Shown here: piece after piece, positions 1 through 10,903 of the stretch
Layout: each line of letters begins with the position of its first letter
Numbering within the stretch: position 1 is the stretch's first letter
NCBI GenBank assembly: GCA_037178675.1
Contig: JAYMGJ010000552.1
Coordinates: 1 to 34,894, forward strand
DNA: 34,894 nucleotides
From: Scleroderma bovista
Lineage: Eukaryota > Basidiomycota > Agaricomycetes > Boletales > Sclerodermataceae
Reading direction: 5' to 3'
Position numbers and translations under genes: made by a program
Notes under the pieces: generated by a model
The model's input: only the letters and a program-made list of their open reading frames with translations
The model's database searches: none
What the model was told of the DNA's origin: nothing

Positions 1-384
1 TGTCCGTTTTCATGGTCTGTGGCGCTGTCTACGCTTTGTGTGCTCGTTCGTTGCCCCATCTCACGTCACAAGCATGCTCACCTGAACCCCTCAGGCCTCA
101 GCGTTCGTCCAAGCGTTGCTGTGCCCGTCGCATCACGCGGTAGGTACCTGGCGTCATTAATTCATTCATGACACGTGGTCGCAATTTTTGTGGCCATCAA
201 GCAAACTACGACATGATGCATGAGGCTCGGTGGCTGTTGCGACACATCGGAGGAGGACAGGCCGAGAGTCTTCGAAAGTGTGGACCTAGTAGCTGTGTGG
301 GTCATTTCAAGGTGTTGTCATGATGAGGATTAGAAAACAAATAGCTTTACTTTTGCCTATGCTGTTTGGAATTACTGTACCCAA
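1..384. other. Leading stretch, no gene recognised
   Basis: I see no open frame, intron pattern or repeat here that I can support. The sequence is of ordinary composition and its right edge passes into the first copy of dispersed repeat A. It could be flank of an older insertion. Confidence 0.4.
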
Positions 385-703
385 ATGGGAGGGGATCTGG
401 ATCTTTTTCGTCTCGGAGTTAATACTTGTCGAAACGTGTTCACATACAAAGCAAACGACGTCAGGTAAAGGCCGCGTGTTGGGTGGCAAACGACAAACGG
501 TCCCTTACGACTCGAAACAACCAAATCGATTGCCAAGGTTTGGACGACTAATGCTGGAAATAACTAAGCATAACTGGGCGGGGACAGACCGCGTGCATGA
601 TATGCTCGGAATGTTGGCAGTTCAGGGTGAACGTCGGGTGAGACCAGAGTCTGCAATGACACGTATTGGCGCGATGAACTTGTACGGGAAGTCCGCAATG
701 GTG
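385..703 (+). repeat. Dispersed repeat A, copy 1 (partial)
   Basis: This stretch aligns by eye with 8293-8804 (same strand) and 15454-15890 (opposite strand). Shared blocks include the run around 425-450 (cttgtcgaaacgtgttcaca), the block around 475-535 (gttgggtggcaaacgacaaa) and the end block near 690 (agtccgcaatggtgaa). The 5' third present in the other two copies is missing or too diverged to align. No transposase lies inside, so it is a non-autonomous element or solo LTR relic. The class is unknown because no clear terminal repeat or target duplication is visible. Confidence 0.75.
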
Positions 704-1461
704 AAATACGCACCCGTAGACATCGGGCATTAGTAGATAGTAGAGGTCCTGGACACACGGCCACACAGGAGGCTGACGGAATCGGGGTTGGAAAGAAGAG
801 GATGCACACCGAGCCCAGCTGTATGGCGATGGCGGTGGCCGTCAGCGCAGGCACCGCTGGACGCCGAAGGCTGAAGTGGGCCGTCATTGTTGTCATTGTC
901 GTCGTGCTACTGGCTGCACGATGGGCGGGGCACGTTGGTGGTCGAGTGGTCGCTGACTGTGAGATGGCGATATTGGTGGCCGTCGGCGTGTGCACCACTG
1001 CACGTTGGTGGTGTCATCATTGACAGGTGAGTTATGTAGGTGGTTATTAGCATATGTAATATACGACCGAAGTGAAGCTACCTACGAAACTGTGTACGCC
1101 GTCTCGTCAATGGCGCCGTTCGGATCCTCGTTGTTACGTTTTCCGCCAACAGTGATGGCTGTTGACGTCGATGTCCTGCTGAGGACGCATGTCAGAGGTG
1201 ATGGGGGAGGCCGTCAGCGATGGTGCAGGCGCATATATGGATGCCGGAGGTGCGAGATGGCACAGAGAGGGGTCCAGTGGTTTCAAGGGGTCGATGGACG
1301 TGTTGAGCATGTTGAACTGTGTCGAAACGGCCAGGATGGGGCATGGAAACGATGCGGAAACGTAGTTGGGCACTGAAGACACTAGCGCGTACTTGAGGCT
1401 GAACACCCCGCGACCCCGTGGATGGGTCGAACGGCGCCTCTGAGAGATCGCATGGATAGGT
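704..1461. other. Region without a supported gene; GTT/GTC-rich patch
   Basis: Open frames here are short and overlap on both strands. Positions about 880-1020 are rich in gtcattgtt/gtcgtcgtg and ggtggtgtc triplets, a degenerate trinucleotide pattern rather than coding. The part from about 1134 to 1461 lies downstream of the putative minus-strand gene ending at 1462. It keeps an open minus-strand frame, so it may be a 3' UTR or a retained extension. Confidence 0.35.
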
Positions 1462-1925
1462 CTAGCGAGCACAGCCACGTTCATGGCCTTGCAAACGACA
1501 CAAACAGCTGAAAACGTAGCGATGAACGTCAGAACGCAGCGAACAAAGCTAAAGAATGAAAGCTCACCTATAGCACTCAAGATCAAGCTGCCCGAACGAT
1601 GCTGGAGAGCACCGCAGCTCCCGATGCTGTAGAAGGAGCCCGCCGGCGATCGATACGCAGAACATCTTCAGCGCGGGGATTTCAGCACGTCCATGGGCGA
1701 TTGGCAAGGTCTCGAACCTGTGAGGTATATGTGCGTGGTGAGCGAAGTCTCTACGAAGGGAGGAACTTACACAGATTCATGGAGGAAGCACTTGACGTTG
1801 TACACCATTATGAGGGCGGTAGGAGAGCAAGATATCATGATGACAGGGAAGAAATTCTCTAACAGAGGCGTTGGAGACGCGATCGAGTGTGATCAAGGAT
1901 ACTCACCGACTTTTCGCGCCTGCAT
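1462..1925 (-). CDS. Putative small four-exon gene, unknown function
   Basis: I do not recognise this protein. On the minus strand three canonical introns can be read: 1859-1906 (48 nt, GTGAGT...TTAG), 1718-1770 (53 nt, GTAAGT...ACAG) and 1508-1567 (60 nt, GTGAGC...TCAG, with a TTCTGACG branch-like site). Joining exons 1907-1925, 1771-1858, 1568-1717 and 1462-1507 keeps one frame from an ATG to a TAG, giving 100 residues. The middle contains a hydrophobic stretch (VIMISCSPTALIMV) and the C-terminus is Cys/Arg-rich. The ATG is the first available after an upstream in-frame TAG, so the true start may lie in an unseen upstream exon. Support is the intron pattern plus frame continuity only. It could also be a fragment of a longer or decayed gene. 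Confidence 0.4.
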
Positions 1926-2282
1926 TGGTGGTCCTGCAGATGGAGCTGAGTCGGTCTCGAAAACGCCAACGTATCCCTATTGAGGAAGTGAGCCGTCGAA
2001 GCCCTGGGGCCTGGGCACCGCGAGTCGCGCGTTCGTCTTTGGATGAGTCGGGGTGCGAAGGAAACGGTGGCGGGAGACCTCGAGATCGAGACGGATGGCG
2101 GTGGTGATAACGATCAGCCACTGGTCAACCGGTTGTAGTCCTGGTCAACGTTGGTGGGTGGTGGTCTCCATTGTTGCATTGGTGGCGGCGATGGTGGTCC
2201 GTTAGCATGCGTATGGGAGATTGACATGACGCGAGATGTTGATAAGTGATGGAGATCGATGAGACCAGCATCGGCGGAGCGC
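1926..2282. other. Region without a supported gene, GGT-rich
   Basis: Positions about 2140-2205 are rich in GGT/GGC triplets (ggtgggtggtggtctcc). Short overlapping frames exist on both strands but none is joined by convincing introns. The stretch lies between the putative small minus-strand gene and the first recognisable UTP10-like codons, so the break that removed the UTP10 5' part should be near 2283. Confidence 0.35.
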
Positions 2283-5200
2283 GAGTTGTGTGTTGTTTGC
2301 TTTTCCGCGCTACTTGGTCGAGTCATGGTGTTCTACAAGCTATCTACGCTTCACCCGACCTGTTCCTCTCCACAGTAGTACCAGGTATGTCCGGCGTCAC
2401 CACAAAAACTTCTTGAAACTATTGTCGCACAACTCCGGCCCACACCTCCCAGTCGTGCATTGTTATCTGCACACGTAGCATTTCTGGTTGGCACGTTCTG
2501 CAAGGAGCACCCCGAGCTGCGGGACGCAGTGCAGCAGCACGCATTATTCCTACGCACCCAGAGTCTTTCTCGACCCGAGAGAAAGCACGCTAGCGTTCCT
2601 TCTTGGCATTCTGCTCTCCACGTCACCAGCCACAGACCGAGTGCGGACTCATGCTCTTTTGCACGTTCTTGCATTCTCGCGGGGTCATGCAAAGAGCGGA
2701 ATCGACTTCCAGATTGTACTTCCATCTTTGGTTGCGGTGTTGCTGGATGATCGCACCGAAAAACGTGGCCGGGCACTGGTCTTCGAGAGCATATATCTCC
2801 TTTCTGTGCCCACTAAAAAAGTATGTGTATGGGTTGGACACCATCTACAGGCAAGCCTCCTGTATGTGCAGTCTTCACTTGTGTTTCTGCTGGATTCAAA
2901 GCTGACCTCGGCATCCTATAGCTGACTTGCAGTACCTCGACACCAAGGACTTTGTAGCATACGTGAAGGCAATAATGGAGTTCGCGACCACCTCGTCCAG
3001 GACGCGAGTTACATAAAAGTGTTTCACCACCGACACTTTGAAAGGGTCTAATGCAAAGTAGGGTCATTACTCTGGGGTGATGCGATTCAAACTAACATCT
3101 CACCAACATACAAGCGTCGCGTGTTGTGCTTCTTGCTTTCCCATGTCATCGTCCACTCCTTCCCATTTGCTCATATGGTGCTATTGCACTCTGTGGAGGA
3201 CGTGTCCGACAATACAAAGGCACATATGCTGATTCCTGCGGTTGACGCAGGATTCTGCGTCCCTCTCGCAGATGTTCGGTCCCTTATTTGAGTCCCTCGT
3301 ACTGACTGCTTTCCTATCGATCACGCCAGCAGGCATAAGTGGCGCAGAAGACAAAGAGTCCTGGGTTGTCCTCGTCTCCCTTGCCATAGTCTCCTTGTTG
3401 ACATACGGTAACTCTTGGCCTCCAGAACACTTCTTGGGAAGTCATTGAAAGATGAAGCGCTCATCATCCACTTACTGATGGCTTTCCAACCGGCCTATGT
3501 TGAGGCTGAAACACCAGCCGGAAAACGGGCAAAATTGGACAAGTCAATTTTCTCTCAATTCCTAATGAAGGGCCCCATTTTGATATTTTGTGCTAGTCCA
3601 CCGCAGGCTGCATCCGATAAATTGTGGCCATTGACCATCCTTGCGGAAGTGCTTGGGATGGTCGACATACCCGGTTCAATCGATTTGATATCCCGCTTGT
3701 TGGAGATTCTCAAGTGGTCTGCTCTGAGGGCATGGGGCAGTCTGATACAAGCTACATTTGTCAGATGTTGATGTCAGCCATTGAGAGGAGCGCAAGTCAA
3801 GTCACGGTAAGAGACCTTTTCCCTTGAGCCACCAGGTTTTCTTACATGTTGGAACCTCTTTCCCACCCAATCCGCCTGGAAGTTCTCGTGGAACTTATCA
3901 AAGGTTGCTTTGTATCTTTAATCAATTGGTACTTGCTGACCATCATTGATAGTCACTGACAACCCTCAGACCTTTAATGAAGCACTTCTGCTGATGGCGA
4001 AACTTGCCCGACTCACTCCCGACTCTGTGCTTCATAATAGTATGCCTATATTTACCTTCATGGGATCGAACGTTTTCCACCGCGATGACTCCTACAGTTT
4101 CAAAGTCATCCAGAATGTGTGTACTATCTTCAACCTGATGTGTGTGTATGACTCATTTGTAATGTAGACCATCAACAGCATTGTCGCTGTCATGGTTTCG
4201 TCTTTGAAAGATAAGTATTCACAAGGACTAGAACTCTATACCGGGGCGCGGGGGTTCCTCCGCACCTTCACCGACGCGGCCCATCATGTACCTCGCCACC
4301 GAAGACATAAGTGAGAGATACTTTTCCCTCAGTTTCAGCCTCGTCTGATCCGACTTTATAGCTTTCTTCGTACATTTGGCCCAAGTTCTTGAACCCCAAG
4401 AATTCCTTGCTCCTGTGTGCATGCTGTTAGTTGACAAGGTTGCTAACCGTGTGGTCCGGCGTACTCTGGAGGAAGCACAGACGGCGCTGGCCCTCCCGGT
4501 AGCCCTATCGTGCCATTTCGCCTGCCCTGTGCAGATATATGTGGCCGCATTTGGTGATGCCTGTAATCCACCGAAGTACTTCGGGAGTGTTTGCATCTCG
4601 CTTCGTGTCTGGATGCTCCAGAAGATGCGAATCCGACATTCCTAGACTACGTTAGGTATGCTACATCCAGAGGCCATCTCTGCAGGACAGTTCTTACTTG
4701 CGGTGACGGCGACGCTGCAGTCCACAGAACCAAAGGTGGGTCCGTAACATCGGTTGATAGCTCCGCCGTATTGATGGTGTCATCCAGGTGAAAGTCGGTG
4801 CTCTCGAGTCTCACTGAAAGGATTTCCCTTGTCAGCGAGGTAGTTCGCCGGGAGCAGAAGGCCACGATGATACAAGCCATCAACTACATCGACGAAGTTG
4901 TCATTCGTCAGTCCGGTGGAGCGCTTGTCAAGGCTACATTGGCCGCTTTGAAGGCCATTGCACCAACCTATCAGGCTGGAGAAGAAGGCACTTTACGGGC
5001 CACCCTGCCTCATATCATAAAAGTCATCCAATCAAGGTCTTCAGTCGCAGCAGCTTTGGCTGTACTACCGAGCTACATGTAAGTTGCATGCGCAGTGCAT
5101 ATATCTGCGCTGAGTATCTTGTAGTCTTGCCCTCGGACCACGCATTATTCCTTACTTCAGAGATATTACAGAAGAGTGTGTATCGGTCAGAAATGGCGTC

Positions 5201-6556
5201 CACAAAAGAACCAGCCGTTGCGACTCTGCAAAGTCTTGTCCTCCTTCCTGCGTTTTATGGTCCTGTGAAACTCTCTCAAATTGTTAAACTATATGTGGAA
5301 TACAGCGCATCCCTTTCCATGCATAATAAATCCCTCACTCCGCTCCTCAAATCGATTGCCAAGCGGGTCTCGTCCGGCGTTATGTTACAGGTTCTCTACG
5401 AGTTGCGGCCTAATCTTAGTGAGGGAAACCCAGGGTAGGCTAATCAGCTGACTAGGTGCACTGCACAACTCTTACTGATCAACAGGAGGATGTACACAGC
5501 CTTATAGGGTACTTCAACGTTCTTAAGTGGTCCCTCAAGGCTGCTCCAAGACCCGATGTTCTTGAACATTTACGAGAGATTTTCAATGTCTTCATAGAGG
5601 CTTTCGACGCCCACTTGTCATATAGTTCCCATGAGGTTGGTTTCCAGTTTATAGAAAGTGCGAGTCCTTGTAACTACTGGCCTGTCAGAGCGGAAACTAC
5701 GCCATATCTCCTTTCACGGAGCTTGTGATGAAGTTGAATGAGAGTGCTTTCCGCCCTCTATTCCGGAGATTGCCTGACTGGGCATTCGTAAACCATACAG
5801 GTATATAATCTCAAACATTGACTCGGCCTTGTTCCTTTGTTAATAAGCCGGCATGAGAGCAAGGCGATATTCTGTCACGTTATTTCCGGGTATAATCTGC
5901 GGACTTTGCATCTTGAACACTGCCTGACGGACTTTACACACAGACTTTGATGAATCCCTACATGTCGATGCTCATACGCCCCTTCATCGAAGTACTGCAA
6001 TCCTTTGCGTCGTCTCTACCATCCCATTCGTCGTCAGACCTGACCTTGTGGATGGCGGCCATCTTAGCTCTCAGCAAATCATTTGAAAACGATGATGGAG
6101 GTGCATACTTTCATTCTCCGACTTGCCTTTGACTAAATGTTTGACCAAAGTCTCAGTCTTCTGGCGCGAAGACAAGACCGCTGCTATCCTTACCTTCTTT
6201 CACAGCTTCCAACCGCAATCCGCCTTCCCCCACCAGTACCCTTCACTCTATCGACTCCGGTTCAAACCCCGAAACAGCTCATTCTCCCTGATCCCTACTG
6301 GTGCTTCCGATCTGCTAAAGAGTTCTACCTTGACTCACTTATGCATACCCGCTCCGAAGACACCCAGGTTTGAATCTTGGCACTCGAGTGGAAAATCAAT
6401 CGGTATACCCAAATGATTAATCAACTTGAACCATGACCATAACCTTTGTTTTAGACTTTGACCCAGAGACGGTAATGTTTATTGCTGAATGTGCTGATGC
6501 ACGAAAACGATGATGTAGTGAGGGAAGTCCACAAGGTTATAGACATGTCCATATAG
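2283..6556 (+). pseudogene. UTP10: UTP10/HEATR1-like gene, 5'-truncated and broken
   Basis: UTP10 (HEATR1) is a large HEAT-repeat protein of the small-subunit processome, needed in the nucleolus for 18S rRNA maturation. Recognisable pieces appear in order on the plus strand: ATWSSHGVLQAIYASP (about 2309), KRRVLCFLLSHV (about 3113), NPQTFNEALLLMAKLA then MPIFTFMGSNVFHRDD (3960-4092), FLAPVCMLLVDKVANRVV (about 4405), the BP28CT-like piece LNESAFRPLFRRL (about 5735), and ENDDVVREVHKVIDM before a TAG at 6554-6556. Introns at about 3905-3952 and 4116-4167 are clean. The frame nevertheless breaks near 2550, 2815 (an A6 run), 2982, 3245, 3710, 4380, 4607, 4790, 5200 and 6500. A TGA at 6371-6373 replaces an expected arginine. 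The N-terminal part is absent upstream. With about ten breaks in 4.3 kb this is a dead copy, not the working essential gene, unless base-calling is poor only here. Confidence 0.85.
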
Positions 6557-6812
6557 GTCTCAGACACCATCGCTTGGTTGGTATTTATATCCATACACTA
6601 CTTGGCAGTTAGTCTCGAGCCGTCATAGGAAATTCGGGTGAACACGGGAAGCAAGTTCTGGAGCGCGGCAAATTCCGACACTAGTAGTATTTGTCCAGAC
6701 CTAAACATACTGGGCATACTGTCCCTACATACGCTACTTGGTAGTACTTGTACTTGAACATACTGTCCCATATCCTACACTTATGCAAACCTAGACATAC
6801 CAAGAATGTCCG
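6557..6812. other. Convergent intergenic spacer
   Basis: This lies between the end of the UTP10-like pseudogene (plus) and the stop codon of the minus-strand membrane-protein gene. A roughly repeated phrase (acatactgtccc / acatactgggcat) occurs around 6700-6775, and cctagacatacc echoes it near 6790. I see no gene or clear terminator. Confidence 0.4.
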
Positions 6813-7967
6813 CTATTCCTTACTGGCAAGTAACAGATGCCCCCTATCATAGCCAGTTTCCAAAATAGGACCAAACCTTCCAGTTTGGCGGAGTCTCTGA
6901 ATGCCAACAGTAAGAGCATCAACGAGAACCTCCATCGGCACACCTTCTACCAGACCAACACCTGTCGCGAGTGATCTAAGTAGCTCCATAGCCTCCTGAA
7001 GCTGTGCAAGGCCAGAAAATGTCCCAGCCAAATATCGTGCAGCAGCTGTGCGATAACGGGCAACTTCCTTGAGTGCTTGCAACTGGCTGTCTAGTCTCAA
7101 AATGCGACGCCTGTTGAGACCCACCACCGTAAGGATGTCAGCGAGGACATCTGATTTCTCGACCATCAGAGCACCGGTCTCCATCGCCACTAGGTCATGA
7201 ACAACCTCCAAGCGTGACTCGACGCTGTCCAAATTGCCTTGGATCTCGACCACGCGCAAGAGAAGTAGGGTCAATGAATGCTGAAACTGGGCCAGGACGC
7301 GATCAAATGCCTGTGCGATGTGGAGATCCGAGAAAGAGCACTCATTCGAATGCAGGCTGTTGCCGATAAGATAACAATATGCTGCTCGGATGGACAAAGG
7401 GGGGACCCTGTGCTGAAGCAAGTCAAGCAAGTGTTCGTTGACTGCCAGCATGCTTTCCATGCTCGTCAGCAAGTGGACTTCTGGAGTAGTGGCGGTAACA
7501 AACATGTCCACCGTGCCCTGCACCTGTGCCAGAAGCTTCTGAAGGTTCCGAGACGCTTCCTTTGTCTCTGTTGATATGGCTGTCAGTTCCTCCGCAAGGA
7601 CCGTGGAAGAGCTCAAGGGACTTGCTCTCACGACAATAGCAAGGTCGCTGACCGATAGCCGAGACTCCGTCAATGCTGAGACTAGCGGAGCAACCTCGGA
7701 GGTGTTATACAGTAACTTCTCTAATGCCAAAAACTCGGTTTGAACGGCGGAGGTGAACAGGACAGTGGAATCGCCAGCCGACGCGATGAACCGACAGAGC
7801 AAGTCGGGCACTAGGCCTAACCCACATGCCATGCTAGTCGTAGATCGGGCCATTTGCTGAACCTGGGCGGTAATGGGCCACAGCACGACACCTAAGGCCA
7901 GATATTTGAGTGGAAGTAAGGAGACAAAGGACGCAAATAGGAGTATTGTATGGAACGTGAGACGCAT
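6813..7967 (-). CDS. Membrane-anchored helical protein, unknown function (384 aa)
   Basis: This is an uninterrupted single-exon frame of 384 codons read on the minus strand from the ATG at 7967 to a TAG at 6813-6815. An in-frame TTG two codons upstream is not a plausible fungal start. Residues about 4-32 are strongly hydrophobic (LLFASFVSLLPLKYLALGVV), which suggests a signal anchor or uncleaved signal peptide. No second membrane segment of comparable strength follows. The rest is Leu/Glu/Ser-rich and reads as long amphipathic helices (for example EELTAISTETKEASRNLQKL near residue 128). I have an impression of similar N-terminally anchored helical proteins in other mushroom-forming fungi, but can assign no function. 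It converges with the UTP10-like pseudogene. It is one of the very few undamaged frames in the window, so it is probably a live gene. Confidence 0.8.
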   Translation of the reverse strand: MRLTFHTILLFASFVSLLPLKYLALGVVLWPITAQVQQMARSTTSMACGLGLVPDLLCRFIASAGDSTVLFTSAVQTEFLALEKLLYNTSEVAPLVSALTESRLSVSDLAIVVRASPLSSSTVLAEELTAISTETKEASRNLQKLLAQVQGTVDMFVTATTPEVHLLTSMESMLAVNEHLLDLLQHRVPPLSIRAAYCYLIGNSLHSNECSFSDLHIAQAFDRVLAQFQHSLTLLLLRVVEIQGNLDSVESRLEVVHDLVAMETGALMVEKSDVLADILTVVGLNRRRILRLDSQLQALKEVARYRTAAARYLAGTFSGLAQLQEAMELLRSLATGVGLVEGVPMEVLVDALTVGIQRLRQTGRFGPILETGYDRGHLLLASKE

Positions 7968-8292
7968 GGCCAAGCGGTTGCAGGGTAAAGTCGTTCTAAA
8001 GCGACGTTAGGAAGAGGTGTACCTTTTATCTTGAAGAAGACAAAGAGCCACCACTTTCCAGGGACGCTAAGGGTTAATCATAGTTATTTCAACAGTGATA
8101 GACCAGTGGTACATCACCATCACTGGGTATCGGGCTACAGACCAGCTGGGGGAAGCTAGGAATGACAATCGCAATCGGCGGTAACGATGAGTCCTGTAAA
8201 ATCCTTGAAACGAGTCGCGTTGGAGCGATGAGCACTTTCCAGAACTCAGTCGACTGTCCTCCGAGATTTCACGACAACCACGGTACCTCATG
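7968..8292. other. 5' flank of the membrane-protein gene
   Basis: This is upstream (minus-strand sense) of the ATG at 7967, up to the edge of repeat A copy 2. I see no unambiguous TATA box. A minus-strand frame at 8067-8432 starts inside repeat A and crosses this spacer, but is not supported as a gene beyond the repeat. Confidence 0.3.
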
Positions 8293-8804
8293 TTCCAACA
8301 TTCCCTTTGTAATACCTTTGTGACGAGATCTGAAATGCCTCCGACCCACGAGGCAGGACTGTCACTCGGCTGCCAGCTCCAGGATGTCACAACAGCCACT
8401 CTCTTCGCTTTGTACTGTATACATGTCCGCACCTTGAATTGGAGTTAAGCCAAATGGAATTAAACCAAATGGAAAGGTACCTGGATCATTTTCGTTTCGG
8501 AGTTAATGCTTGTCGAAACGTGTTCACATACAAAGCAAATGACGTCGGTTACACTAGTAATGATGGCCGCATGTTGGGTGGCAAATGACAAACGGCCGTT
8601 TACGACTCGAAACGACCAAGTTGCTTACCAAGTATTGGTCGACTACTGTGGTCGATGCTGGAAATGACTGTAGCATAGTTGGGCAAGCACCGACCCATGC
8701 GTGATATACTTGGGTGAATGTTGACGGTCCAGGGTGAACGTCGGATGAGAGCAGAGTCTGCAACTTGGTGTGATGAACTTGCGCGGGCAGTCCGCAATGG
8801 GAGT
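8293..8804 (+). repeat. Dispersed repeat A, copy 2 (longest)
   Basis: This is the most complete copy, about 510 bp. Against 15454-15890 (inverted) it matches from ttccaacattccctttgta at the left edge through ggagttaagccaaatgga (about 8441) to agtccgcaatgg at the right edge. Copy 1 shares only the right-hand two thirds. Small indels separate the copies, for example extra bases about 8357-8385 here. Read on the minus strand, the left 100 bp encode SWVGGISDLVTKVLQRECWN. Copy 3 encodes nearly the same peptide with some silent changes, so part of the repeat may once have been coding. Confidence 0.8.
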
Positions 8805-9925
8805 ACCCGTCTGGTAACTATAGAGGGATTGCAGGTGTTTTCTCAGGTGGTCGCGATGCCATGGCTGCGTAATTGAGCCTATCGTAAGCAGGAAATTCAT
8901 GTGGGTGAAGGAAATGAGAATACATCAGTATGGAATGAAAGGATTGGTCGGTAAACTGGAATTCTGGCCAAGGTCGCTGGGACGGGTGCACGAGGACAAC
9001 GATTGTCGACCTTGAGCGGTGCTTGCATTGGCATTCCAAGTAGGCATCCGTCCCGAGCTCGAGTGCGGCCACCTTCGCAAGTATTCAGATCGAACTATTG
9101 ACTGTGGTCAACAAGTGTCAGCGTACGAGTCGTCATTGGTATTTGTGGGACGTGCATACTTGATGAGATACCGGAAGATCGCTCGGCTATGAGACGTATG
9201 GGCCGACTACCAAGAATCCAAGATACCAACCGCAACAGCCGTGACCCAAGGCGTTGCATAGCTACTTTTTCGGCGAGATGTATCCGTTGAGCCCTTAGTA
9301 CAGCATCTAAGGTCACAGCACACACCTGAGATGGCTCCACTCTAATGTGAGCTGCCGTGGCCAAATCAACGTGTACGTGGATGTTACCATCGTTGTTGTC
9401 GCTGTCTGGGGGCAATGGGTGGCTGTGGCAGTGGTGATCGTCGTCGTGTAGGCTCTGGGTACAAATTTTGTAGGCTGCAGCTACATCATCGCTTGATAAC
9501 ACGACAGGGGAGGACCCTGTGTGTGCCGCCCGACCTCAGCTCCCCGAAGGAGAATTCGTATTTATTAGCCTGCAAAAATTTATTGACCTGATACCCTGTC
9601 TACTACCTTAAGGAAATATGTAGATATTAGCAATTGCCAGGTGGACCGCGACGTGAAGTTCTGCAGCATGACTCCCACTACGAGGCTGGTGAAGCAAATT
9701 GCATGGGTATGTCAGCCTCAAGAATGGACTTTGACAGTGGTATTCACCTTCTAACCAGATTCATAGTATAGACGTCTATGTACCAAAATGATGTGTACTA
9801 AACAATAAACTACCACGTAATGCTGCTTCCTCGTCATGAATGGATACTGGAAAACGCTGCTCGACGCTCAGGCTCTAGTTGCTAGTAAGGCCTGCACTCT
9901 TTTACGACTCTGCAAAAAACCAAAA
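8805..9925. other. Region with one unrecognised minus-strand frame
   Basis: A minus-strand open stretch at 9095-9502 (about 135 codons, no ATG at its upstream end) holds a His/Asp-rich segment (HDDDHHCHSHPLPPDSD). It could be an exon, but I found no convincing partners. A second open stretch, 8818-9072, lies downstream on the same strand. Between about 9510 and 9880 I see nothing. The right end is downstream of the seven-exon gene's stop. Confidence 0.25.
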
Positions 9926-10903
9926 TCAGTCTGACATAGTCACCATGATGTAGCTGAAAGTGATAAGTAAACAGTCCCAGTAGCCGACAGGTTCGAGATC
10001 TCACCTGTCTTCTTCAACATCCATGGAGGACAAAGTTGCACTGGTACTGTTGATATGTAAAAATACAAGTCTTCTTGATGAAAGAGTGCTTACCTATCCA
10101 CTTCTTCATTGTTGGCATCTGTGATGTCCATAGACAAAATATTTTCATTGACTGTGGCCTCTCTGATCTCCACAGTACCAGTTGCTGGGTCGGCCGGATG
10201 CATGCTGTCCAAGTGAGTAAGCACAGTCCACAGCAATTTCCAGTAAAGAAGCCCACCTACCTAGTATCAAGAATAGCTCGTAGGAACGTCACACAATCCT
10301 CAACATGGTTGGGTTTGCCTCGGAAGAACATTGCTTGCTGAAATGGGCTATGAAATTTTCGCGAAAATCGAAAAGTAGATACTTACAATTCTTTCTTGGG
10401 GAACAGGTTCATCAGCCTCCATCGCTCGTATCCTGGTCGACAAGCCTCAGTACTAATGGCAATGCCTATCCGACGATGAGACTCACAACTTCTTTTGTTC
10501 TTCGTGCAAAATTTGGATCATTTCCATGCAGTCCATGGTGAACTTGTATTTTATTCCGAAACCAACCACTTGCTGTGACTGGATCAGCAGTGCAAAGTAA
10601 GAAACCGAGTACACTGTGCATACAGGAGGTACATCATCCTGGATGGCTCTCCCCACGTCAGAATCAAACTGTCGGTGATATCAGTCGTTACTTCAAAGGT
10701 ACATAGTTGGCCACACTTACAGCGAATGGCTGAACACCCTTTGAAGTGACACGATCCTCAGGTAAAGCGCGACAGTCCTCTGTGGGCCTGGACAGGGACA
10801 GTGGCGCGGAATCGATTTTAGGATTCTGAGAAGAGCCACGGGAGCATAGATCATAGGGCGAGTAGTGTGCAGTGCGAGACCTGATGGGGGTTGTAGGCGG
10901 CAT
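9926..10903 (-). CDS. Seven-exon gene, unknown function (about 222 aa)
   Basis: I do not recognise the product. On the minus strand six canonical introns join seven exons in one frame from the ATG at 10903. The exons are 10721-10903, 10487-10668, 10387-10432, 10261-10337, 10094-10204, 10005-10046 and 9926-9953. The introns are 52, 54, 49, 56, 47 and 51 nt. No internal stop or frameshift is needed. An alternative last acceptor (ttttttgcag) gives a different ten-residue end stopping at 9882-9884. The protein starts with a Pro/Ser/Arg-rich, probably disordered region (about residues 1-60). A helical middle follows (TMDCMEMIQILHEEQKKL near residue 105), and the end is acidic and Ser/Thr-rich (SSMDVEED). 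There is no signal peptide. The intact splicing suggests a live gene amid relics. Confidence 0.7.

Noticed and set aside
320..733. 137-codon plus-strand open frame overlapping repeat A copy 1
   Set aside because: It lies largely within a dispersed repeat, the other copies do not keep the frame, and no domain is visible.
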